In this document: positions 55,960 to 64,000 of the stretch, piece after piece
Layout: every line of letters begins with the position of its first letter
Numbering within the stretch: position 1 is the first letter of the stretch
From: Phymorhynchus buccinoides
Lineage: Eukaryota; Mollusca; Gastropoda; Neogastropoda; Raphitomidae
DNA: 64,000 nucleotides
Direction: 5' to 3'
NCBI GenBank assembly: GCA_017654935.2
Contig: CM065710.1
Coordinates: 9,405,075-9,469,074 of the forward strand
Notes under the pieces: model-generated
Seen by the model: only the letters and a program-made list of their open reading frames with translations
Database searches by the model: none
Told to the model about the DNA's origin: nothing
Position numbers and translations under genes: made by a program

Positions 55960-56134
55960 GGCTGCCTAGAAACATTTTTGGGGAAAGGTCAAGATGTGCC
56001 ACCCCCTCTGCATTTCTCGGTTAATTGTATTTTTCTGTGTTTGCCTTTCTTACCATACATAAAGCTGTATTTTAGGAACCTTTTTAGCTAATAACCTTTT
56101 TGGAATACTAACCCTAGCCCTAGCCCTAAACCTA

Positions 56135-56165
<31 letters not shown>

Positions 56166-56412
56166 CTATGTACTGCAGTACACCGCGATTTGTCACAGTC
56201 GTGGTTCGTTGCGTTTTTCCGTCTTATAGGGTGGGGGGTAGGGTTAGGTTTAGGGCTAGGGTTAGGGATAGGGTTAGTATTCCAAAAAGGTTATTAGCTA
56301 AAAATGTTCCTAAAATACAGCTTTATGTATGGTTAGAAAGGCAATAACGGAAAAATACAATTAACCGAGAAATGTAGGGGGGGTGGCACATCTTTACCTT
56401 TACCAAAAATTT
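55960..56412. mobile_element. Fold-back element with telomere-like core
   Basis: GGCACATC/GATGTGCC ends and arms of about 150 bp (TTCTCGGTTAATTGTATTTT, AAAGCTGTATTTTAGGAAC) are inverted at 56240-56410. The inner arms have CCCTAGCCCTAGCCCTAAACC facing GGTTTAGGGCTAGGGTTAGGG. A 29-base C run and an 80-bp centre separate them. Confidence 0.75.
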
Positions 56413-57200
56413 TAACAAATAAAAAGCGTAACAAAACACTGTCAATGATTCAGTTTTGACAACATTACCGATTGATCAGAGTTTATTCTTCGCTTTGTTA
56501 TCGTGATTACTTGCATTAAAATCTGAATCATTAGTCTCATTATTATCACTGTTAATGAAAACGTTTGGAGTATTTTCTGAGGTTCGTGTAGGGACGATTT
56601 TTTAATTTTTAATTTTACATTTTTAACATTAAAAATTAAGATAGAAATACCAAACATAATACATCGAAAGCTGGAACAGTGATGAAGAGATGTAACTCGA
56701 AAAACGTGGTTTGGATTAAAAAAAACCCATGGATTTAGACAGGTTTTAGAAGAAAAAACAAATTGCTGTTCCAAGAATACTCGTAAGCAGGCCCTGACAG
56801 GCGTTCTCCTGTTCCGAGATTACTTGCAATTCATCCAGAATGAGTTAAAATTAAAATAAATATGAAATTTTTTTTTCAAACAAGCACTTCAGATGACTCG
56901 GCCCATTAGGCTGATGACATTTTTTTCTAAACAGCTCCTCAAACTACACACACAATTATCAGTTTTCCCTTCTCTCAAAAAACAGGAAATGTTTGATAGA
57001 AATAGTCACAACAAATGCCCGATATGTTAATAACAAAAATAATTTTTTAAAAACGTACAGATTTATTCCTCAGTTAGATCAACCTATCAACAATTCTACA
57101 AACTCTTATCAAATCATCTACCATTATTGATCTAGTTAGTTCAACAAACAAATCCTACGCCAAGCACAAAAATTTTTAAAGCAACCACTTGCGAGTTTTC
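56413..57200. other. Unassigned AT-rich DNA
   Basis: No feature recognised. Probably flank or 3' UTR of the minus-strand gene. Confidence 0.4.
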
Positions 57201-57234
57201 TGCATTGGGCCATCGCAACACTATTTCCACATGT

Positions 57235-57421
57235 TCTGCTGTTTCCATGACTACAGTTGCCACGACTACCAGATTCTTCCATTGGCGAGGCGGTAGGCGT
57301 GTCTCTTCCAGGACTCCTCCGTGTTCTGTTGTTTCCACGACTACCAGATTCTTCCATTGGCATGGGCGAGGCGGTAGGCGTGTCTCTTCCAGGACTCCTC
57401 CGTGTTCCGTTGTTTCCATGA
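57235..57421 (-). repeat. 3' half-copies of the minus-strand exon
   Basis: GGAACACGGAGGAGTCCTGG and AAGAGACACGCCTACCGCCT recur twice downstream of the candidate exon at about 79-bp spacing, each followed by CAATGGAAGAATCTGGTAGT, and a third short ending lies at 57240-57275. Confidence 0.85.
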
Positions 57422-57566
57422 CTACCAGATTCTTCCATCGGCGTACGCGGGGTGGGCGAGGCGGTAGGCGTGTCTCTTCCAGGACTCCTCCGTGTTCTGC
57501 TGGATCAGCTGTCTGTGGGCAGCCTCCTCTGCCGCCCGCGCCTTCTGCCGCGCAGCCACATCTTGT
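57422..57566 (-). CDS. Candidate last exon of a minus-strand gene
   Basis: On the minus strand an acceptor GTTTCTGCCCTCCAG is followed by a frame with coding character: QDVAARQKARAAEEAAHRQL, then IQQNTEESWKRHAYRLAHPA and a stop after GRIW. It enters in phase 2. The Ala/Glu/Gln-rich start looks helical, perhaps a coiled coil. I do not recognise the family. GC content is far above its surroundings. It could instead splice out at CTG|GTAGTC. Two or three 3' half-copies follow downstream. Confidence 0.45.
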
Positions 57567-57631
57567 CTGGAGGGCAGAAACGATAATCATGGGCGAGTCA
57601 AACTTTAGCCTGAACTTTCTCACTGAAGGTG

Positions 57632-58234
57632 CAGACCTGTTTTCCCTACGGATTTGTCCGTCATTATTACGATTTGAGACCTCAGGCATGGTAGACCGCG
57701 AAACAGTTTGAAACAAAATTATTGAAATGGCATGAAAAAGTGAAAATTTCACTCATTTAGTGAATTTTCTTCGGCCCCCTGTACCCCAGGCCATTTTCAT
57801 TGAAAACCACTTTGCCCCCACTACCATGCCTGGACCTCTGATACGCTATTATGGTCAGCAACAACAAAATCTGCATTTCCGCTGAACGAGTGCAGAAAAA
57901 AAATCAAAAGAAGGCATGGCGTTTCAGCTGTACTCGCTACTCTGTCGTCTGCTATCAAAGGTATCACTTCGAGTGATGTTCCTTGAATGAATACTTCCGG
58001 TTTATTTCTCCATGCCGCCACTTTTCTAGGTACGAAGTGCAAAATTTCGGCAGCTGTCGAAGTTGGATTTGGATGGGAAGTTGCAGCATGCGTGCACAAC
58101 AAAAAAGTTTGACGGCAGAGAAAAATTCTGTGAAAGAATTTCTCGGACAGCAAAATTACGGACAAATGCCTGAAATTACTGTTTTCAGAGCTTGGGATTA
58201 CTGACAGTGAAGATTTGGGGTAAACAGGTCTGCC
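57632..58234. mobile_element. TIR element CAGACCTGTTTTCCC
   Basis: It begins CAGACCTGTTTTCCCTACGG and ends GGGGTAAACAGGTCTG, 600 bp. It contains short frames on both strands without recognisable domains. Confidence 0.6.
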
Positions 58235-58477
58235 GGTGTACAAACATATTGAAAAGCCTTTTCTTCAGGCAGTCAGCTGCCTGAACCAGCGTCAAATTGC
58301 CTGAATTCAGGCTTCAGGCACAGCCACAGGCACCCCTGAAGAAGAAGCTTGCAGTTGAAGCCAACAGTAGGGCGAAGGGCCGGCTACACTACATGCGATT
58401 CGGATCTGAATGCGATGCGAGTCACGTGAAATTCATGTTGGGTCTACTGGAGTATACTAAGCGAAAATAGAATTATT

Positions 58478-58856
58478 TTAACTCATTCAAGACCATATAT
58501 GTCCGGAATTAATAGATAGCTGTCAATTTGCTTCAAGGGAAGTAATTCTGTGTGCACACCATACCTTGGTCACTTCTAAACCTGCTTCGCTACCTTAGAG
58601 CACAATTTTGCCTCTGACTTTGCTTTTGTAGTAGTTTGTTGTGGGGGAACCAGTTGGTGGAGAGTTTTTCTATATAAAGTCTATATATGAAAAAGTGATC
58701 TACCACTTCCCTATGTCAGCCTGAAGTAAAAATCCTTAATCTTTCATTTCTCCTTTTGTTTATGTCTGTTTTGTTTATGTGTATGGCTGAAGTGATTTGT
58801 GAGGTTTTTTTAAATAATTCAAAATCGTTGCAATGCGAATGAGTTAAACGGAAGTA
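58478..58856 (-). mobile_element. TTAA-type MITE, copy 2, in a near-empty-site context
   Basis: TTAACTCATTCAAGACCATA to GCGAATGAGTTAA. Flanks GAAAATAGAATTATTT and ACGGAAGTATTTCACGTG are continuous in the related repeat at 5211-5350, so this element was inserted there. Confidence 0.75.
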
Positions 58857-58899
58857 TTTCACGTGAATCATGACTCACGTGGCCCGGTCAGATTGCATT

Positions 58900-59320
58900 C
58901 CCCATACAATTTTACGAGTGTGGGGCGCCGGCTTGAGAGCGAGAGCTGAATGATGGATAAGGAAACGGCTGTGTGTGTGCCAACCCTGTTGCATGCGACT
59001 TCTGCCGTGCTATCCCTAATCACAATCACCGTCACCCATACACTCTGAAAGTCGCGCCAAACTCCGAAAGAAAAAACTGTCCGCCATTACTTTGCGAAAG
59101 TTCGCTTCAACCCGTAGGTTTATATACCCCTAAACGCATCAACCAAAATAAAATGGCTTCAACCCCTGAACCCAATCAAAATGCTGGATTTATTACTTTG
59201 TGATGTCGAAACGGACCCTTCTTGATGACGTAGTGTGGAAAGAACACACATTTCATGGTGTCACGGAGTTCCTCGCTGGGTTCAGTGAAGGCGCAATACA
59301 ACAACAAAGAAGCCATTTAA
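58900..59320. other. Unassigned sequence
   Basis: Contains AAAATGGCTTCAACCCC and short frames; nothing supported. Confidence 0.4.
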
Positions 59321-59321
59321 A

Positions 59322-59525
59322 GACACACTGACCCACCATGGTTAAGTCTCTTGGTTTTTTTCTGGGTAGCTGTGACCCACATACAAATTCCAACTTCAAA
59401 TCGAGGCTGCTCTTTAAAATGTTTCGTTTTGAATTTGGGGGCGATTGTATGAGAGTCAAAACAAGATTTCTTACCAGCTATAAGAGGGAAAACACGTGAT
59501 TTTGACACGTGATCTGGTGGGTCTT
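59322..59525 (-). repeat. Interspersed repeat also at 43661-43873
   Basis: Shares ACCATGATTAAGTCCCTTGG-like, CTGGGTAGCTGTGACCCACA and TTTCCCTCTTATAGCTGG in reverse complement. Confidence 0.65.
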
Positions 59526-59741
59526 TAAGAGTACCATTTGAGAATATGTTGTGCTGTCTTCTAAAGTAGAAACAGCAGCCGCCAGTGTGGTTTGGCGGTT
59601 ACCCAAACTGCGGAAATTCGTGGATCCGTGGACAATTCTGATGCCTAATCATCCACATCAAAACACACACACAGAGCTCACTTTGGAGAAGGCAAAATCA
59701 TCCACATTCAACATACATCATCATCTTCTTCTTCTTCAGAA

Positions 59742-60785
59742 TCCAGACCTGCCACATTTTAGAAATGAAAAAGAGGAGTGGGGGTCTGGGGGGCCGGCGT
59801 AGGCCCCCAGTGGGGTACAGGGGCAACGCCCCCTGAAGCTGAAGACTTTTTTAATGATTAGTGAGCAGAAAAGTACCCCAGAAAGCATGGAAAAGCATAT
59901 TGATTATTACGAAAATCGAAAATATATATACAAAAAAAGGTGTGTTCAACAAAGATGTTAAAAAAAATTGGTGTTTTTATTATTAAAACATTGCAGACAC
60001 AAGTCACTTACATCATCAGAGAAACATTAAAAGCTCAAAATAAACTTAGTACTTGCCTTTCTGTAACTAAGGGTTATTTTAGTAATGAAATCAACAGGTA
60101 AATGATGTTCGGATACGCACACCTGTCGGTCTCATTCAGTCATTGACGATCATTCGCGATCGACGTTTTTGTGTGAAAAGTATCTCTATGCTTTCTATAA
60201 AGTGTTAAACCACTCTAAGTCCGATAAAAATCAATGAAACTATCCAATTCACTGTCTAAAACAGTGTCGGAATCCTCGGCAGATGACCGGTCGATCGATT
60301 TAATCAAAGTTAACCATAGGCCTAGTAGGCACTGCACTGTCGCAGAGCGACTGCGACATGCACTAGCCTCAACAGTCACTTCACTCTGGCCCCTATAACT
60401 AAGTCCAAAAGCACGATTGGCACACAATTTATCGGTAAAAACATCGATAACATCGTCGTCTATCGCTTGGAACGCCGCCATTTTGATGAAAAATAATTTT
60501 CCCCTTAAAAATTTGAAGAAAATCGATCAAAATTAGGTTTCAATCGAGCTCCGTGCACAATGGCGGCCATAGAAACAGGAAGTCGAATGCTTTCCGGCTG
60601 TCGTTAAAGCTTCCCTTCTGCATTAGAGAGCTCTCACTTCCTTAGCAATATCAAATATGAATATGACTAAACAATGTTGCTTGACGGTTCTCAAAATATC
60701 GGAGTTTCGGCTATCGCGATCGGAGAGCGGGTTGAAGCCAAAAAAATCGGAGTTTACCCGCCGAAATCGGGGTGAACGGCAGGTC
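59742..60785. mobile_element. TIR element CAGACCTGCC with AGAATC on both sides
   Basis: It begins CAGACCTGCCACATTTTAG and ends GTGAACGGCAGGTCTG. AGAATC directly flanks each end, a likely target duplication. It contains an 88-residue minus-strand frame (60215-60481) opening ATGGCGGCG in good context. Confidence 0.6.
60215..60481 (-). CDS. Small open frame inside a TIR element
   Basis: 88 residues, MAAFQAIDDDVIDVFTDKLC, with an acidic end (DRSSAEDSDTVLDSELDSF). The start is CAAAATGGCGGCG, both a good translation context and a YY1-like site. No family recognised. It might be a captured 5' exon or a chance frame. Confidence 0.25.
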   Translation of the reverse strand: MAAFQAIDDDVIDVFTDKLCANRAFGLSYRGQSEVTVEASACRSRSATVQCLLGLWLTLIKSIDRSSAEDSDTVLDSELDSFIDFYRT

Positions 60786-60867
60786 TGAGAATCATCCACA
60801 TTCAACATACACAAACATACATCTTCTTCTTCAGAATCATCCACATTCAACACACACAAACATACAT

Positions 60868-61165
60868 CATCTTCTTCTTCAATTGCTCAGTTTCTTGACA
60901 ATTATGAGCGCAGATGTGTCATGCTGCCGTTATGCGCCTAACTAAGAAATAGTTAGGCCCAGCCAGTCCGACTTCGGCTAGAGGAAATCTTTTCGAAAGT
61001 GTTTCTTGAAAAAAGGGCAGGAGAATGGACCGGAAAGGCAGAAATATAGTAGATGACAGTAAGCAAAGGGAAAAGGCAAGAGTCGAACAGAGCGACAGAT
61101 TAGAGGAAGCTACAAGCACAGAACTTCCAGAAGGTGGGGGAACTATTTATACAAAGATCCACACG
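60868..61165 (+). repeat. SINE-like CTT family, copy 13
   Basis: ATCTTCTTCTTCAATTGCTC to GGGGGAACTATTTATACAAA. Confidence 0.75.
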
Positions 61166-61257
61166 GGGGTACAAGCACACACAACTCACTTTGCTTTATC
61201 CGAGGCCAGAGCTGAATCATCCACGTTCAGCTGTAGACGACTGACGTTGAAAGGAGT

Positions 61258-62580
61258 GCCAAAGACCTGGGCCTGCCATGGAAAATATCATCATTACATC
61301 ACTATGCCAAAGACCTGGGCCTGCCATGGAAAATATCATCATTACATCACTATGCCAAAGACCTGGGCCTGCCATGGAAAATATCATCATTACATCACTA
61401 TGCCAAAGACCTGGGCCTGCCATGGAAAATAGCATCATTACATCACTATGCCAAAGACCTGGGCCTGCCATGGAAAATATCATCATTACATCACTATGCC
61501 AAAGACCTGGGCCTGCCATGGAAAATAGCATCATTACATCACTATGCCAAAGACCTGGGCCTGCCATGGAAAATAGCATCATTACATCACTATGCCAAAC
61601 ACCTGGGCCTACAATGGAAAATATCATCATTACATCACTATGCCAAAGACCTGGGCCTGCCATGGAAAATAGCATCATTACATCACTATGCCAAAGACCT
61701 GGGCCTGCCATGGAAAATAGCATCATTACATCACTATGCCAAAGACCTGGGCCTACAATGGAAAATAGCATCATTACATCACTATGCCAAAGACCTGGGC
61801 CTGCCATGGAAAATAGCATCATGACATCACTATGCCAAAGACCTGGGCCTGCCATGGAAAATAGCATCATTACATCACTATGCCAAAGACCTGGGCCTGC
61901 CATGGAAAATAGCATCATTACATCACTATGCCAAACACCTGGGCCTGCCATGGAAAATAGCATCATTACATCACTATGCCAAACACCTGGGCCTGCCATG
62001 GAAAATAGCATCATTACATCACTATGCCAAAGACCTGGGCCTACAATGGAAAATAGCATCATTACATCACTATGCCAAACACCTGGGCCTGCCATGGAAA
62101 ATAGCATCATTACATCACTATTCCAAAGACCTGGGCCTGCAATGGAAAATAGCATCATGACATCACTATGCCAAAGACCTGGGCCTGCCATGGAAAATAG
62201 CATCATTACATCACTATGCCAAAGACCTGGGCCTGCGATGGAAAATATCATCATTACATCACTATGCCAAAGACCTGGGCCTGCCATGGAAAATAGCATC
62301 ATTACATCACTATGCCAAAGACCTGGGCCTGCGATGGAAAATATCATCATTACATCACTATGCCAAACACCTGGGCCTGCCATGGAAAATAGCATCATTA
62401 CATCACTATGCCAAAGACCTGGGCCTGCCATGGAAAATAGCATCATTACATCACTATGCCAAACACCTGGGCCTGCGATGGAAAATAACATTACTACATC
62501 ACTATGCCAAACACCTGGGCCTGCGATGGAAAATAACATTACTACATCACTATGCCAAAGACCTGGGCCTACAATTGGAA
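61258..62580 (+). repeat. 48-bp minisatellite, about 27 copies
   Basis: The unit is CCAAAGACCTGGGCCTGCCA + TGGAAAATAGCATCATTACA + TCACTATG. As 48 is a multiple of 3 the array stays open for more than 430 codons on each strand: 16-residue repeats MENSIITSLCQRPGPA (plus) and GLWHSDVMMLFSMAGP (minus). Variants are at a few sites (AGC/ATC, AGAC/ACAC, CCATGG/CGATGG/ACAATGG). Confidence 0.95.
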
Positions 62581-62695
62581 AATAGCACTAGAGCGTGGAA
62601 ACGCTAGATTAAACAGCGGTGTGGCAGCATTTTTGGCTCCCTTGACCTTTGACCATTTTCAAACCTGGCCTAGATATCCTAACTACCTATCCGCA

Positions 62696-62995
62696 ATTTT
62701 TCTTCTCACTCTGCACTAGGCCTTACGGTCTGAACGTGGAGTCTTTCGGATGAGATAATAAACCAAGGTCCTGTGTGCCCATGCACTTAGCACACGATAA
62801 ACCCAGTGGCAACGAAAAAGTTGTCATTTGGTCAAAATTTACACACACACACCCCCACTCCTTCCTCATGAGTCACAAAAATCATATACAAAATATTAAT
62901 TTAAAAAAAGGGTGGTGCGCCTCTGGCTGCGACGCGCTCTCCAGGTGGGAGCAACCCGAATTTCACAGAAACGCCTCTGTGACTATACATAGGAT
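62696..62995 (+). mobile_element. tRNA-SINE body and tail, headless copy
   Basis: CACTCTGCACTAGGCCTTAC, CGGATGAGATAATAAACCAA and CTCTCCAGGTGGGAGCAACC match 46400-46690. The tRNA-like head is missing. Confidence 0.72.
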
Positions 62996-63009
62996 CAGAC
63001 AACCGTGAA

Positions 63010-63292
63010 AACATTTACCAGCATAAGCTAGAACACCAAGGCTACATCAAAATGTTGTTACGTTCTGCATGCTTGTGCGGGGATGGTCTTAAGCCATGAC
63101 AAGCTCCTAGCATAACATCATCAGTCTAAACTCCTCCTAAAGTCGGAGTGTGGCTGCCCACGTGGCGGGGTAATCAAAAACGGTCACACACGTAATGTTC
63201 TCATCCCTAGCTGGTGCATTTGTACCATAGCGTTCAAGTGCTTCGGCTGTTGGGATGATCCCTGGAGTCTTTAAGCCAGGGAACGACAACAA
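63010..63292 (+). mobile_element. AAC-tail SINE-like element
   Basis: CATAAGCTAGAACACCAAGG, CATGACAAGCTCCTAGCATA and GGATGATCCCTGGAGTCTTT to CGACAACAATG, as in 8172-8469 reversed. Confidence 0.75.
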
Positions 63293-63659
63293 TGATAGGT
63301 ACTTATTATTACATCATCAAAATGGTGATGGTAAAATTATCATTACATCATCAAAACGGTGATCAGAATATTCTTAAAAGCTCTCTCTGCAAAGATAAAC
63401 TACTGTATTATACGAATGACAGGGGGCAGAGTCCTCCATGTTTAATTTAATAATTATGTTGGCCTGTAAAGTATCTATCATATCAAAGCATTACCAAAAC
63501 CATCATTACATTATCTGATCATCAATAATAAAATGTGAAAAATGGCAAATGCAATGTAAAGACTGCGAGTGAATACACACACGATCCTAAAACACAGTTG
63601 CAAAACGGAAGATAAAACCAAACCACTTGTATGCACGCAAACACAACAGTCTTTCTGTG

Positions 63660-63716
63660 TGTGTGTGTGTGTGTCTCTCTCTCTCTCTCTCTAGTCTCTC
63701 TCTCTCTCTCTGTCTC
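63660..63716 (+). repeat. (GT)n and (CT)n microsatellite
   Basis: GTGTGTGTGTGTGTGTGTCT followed by CT units. Confidence 0.93.
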
Positions 63717-63720
63717 ATAC

Positions 63721-63925
63721 CTGTCCACTATAGTAGGTCCACAGCTCTCTCCACAGAAGCCTCATCACTGAACAGAACCCAGGCTGTCTCTCCCTCTCTC
63801 TCTAGTCTCTGTCTCTGTGTCTCTCCCTCTCTCTCTAGTCTCTCTCTCACATACCTGTCCACTATAGTAGAGATCAACAGCTCTCTCCACAGAAGCCTCA
63901 TCACTGAACAGAACCCAGGCTGTCT
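63721..63925 (-). repeat. Two 3' half-copies of the minus-strand exon, with donors
   Basis: Copies end at ACAG|GTATGTGAG (63855) and ACAG|GTATGAGAC (63721). They share GCCTGGGTTCTGTTCAGTGA and GGCTTCTGTGGAGAGAGCTG. The farther copy has lost 2 nt (frameshift), the nearer one is open. The spacer is AGAGAGAGGGAGAGACA. Confidence 0.85.
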
Positions 63926-63959
63926 CTCCCTCTCTCTCTAGTCTCTGTCTGTCTCTCAC

Positions 63960-64000
63960 CTGTCCACAATAGTAGAGGTCCACAGCTCTCTCCACAGAAG
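63960..64000 (-). CDS. 3' end of an exon of the minus-strand gene (exon continues beyond the window)
   Basis: The minus strand reads ASVERAVDLYYCGQ up to CAG|GTGAGAGA, phase 0. The copies beside it extend this to AWVLFSDEASVERAVDLYY. The sequence recalls the end of a small alpha/beta domain such as an RRM, but that is only a guess. It may belong with the exon at 57422-57566, though the phases (0 out, 2 in) do not fit directly, so further exons must lie between or they are separate genes. Confidence 0.45.

Noticed and set aside
57821..58243. Minus-strand protein of 140 residues
   Set aside because: Lies within a TIR element with CAGACCTGTTT ends, has no domain signature and overlaps an equally plausible frame on the other strand.
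61217..62585. Two long open frames (435 and 440 codons) as protein genes
   Set aside because: Both arise from the same 48-bp minisatellite, whose unit is a multiple of three and has no stop on either strand. Listed as a repeat.

Overview
The window looks like animal nuclear DNA, most likely from a mollusc and perhaps a marine gastropod. It has short GC-rich exons separated by long AT-rich introns, many families of TIR elements and tRNA-like SINEs, CR1/L2-like and RTE-like LINE remains, a DIRS-type retroelement and several minisatellites. No prokaryotic gene organisation is present. The taxon is an inference; coding, splicing and repeat statements below are read from the sequence unless marked otherwise.

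Layout. (1) 771-44788, plus strand: one large gene missing its 5' end. I can join 19 exons, and the reading phase agrees at all 18 junctions. They give 3828 nt, or 1275 codons plus a stop. The protein is a run of about 27 cysteine-rich EB/EGF-like modules with a recurring C-x-x-x-x-Q-C-V-x-N-A-x-C core, then an acidic stalk, one membrane helix (exon 18) and a cytoplasmic tail of about 80 residues rich in Ser, Tyr and Pro (exon 19). It is probably a type I surface protein. Its introns hold nearly all the repeats, including a DIRS element (16202-22375), a 40-bp minisatellite (37752-39197) and LINE pieces. (2) 44789-57200: downstream DNA, perhaps a long 3' UTR up to an AATAAA at 49398, with a 107-bp satellite (47504-48926) and nested TIR elements. 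(3) 57200-64000: part of a second gene on the minus strand (a candidate last exon at 57422-57566 and an exon end at 63960-64000), a 48-bp minisatellite open on both strands (61258-62580), and more TIR elements and SINEs.

The most striking pattern is that about ten of the seventeen extracellular exons of the main gene are accompanied by tandem partial copies of themselves. Copies upstream always carry the splice acceptor and the 5' part of the exon. Copies downstream always carry the 3' part of the exon and the donor. Exon 5 sits between ten upstream half-copies and five downstream half-copies. The minus-strand gene shows the same arrangement, so it may be a property of the genome and not of one gene. 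Several copies keep their cysteines, their frame and their splice signal, so they could feed alternative splicing, or they may simply be the tolerated leftovers of repeated boundary-spanning duplications.
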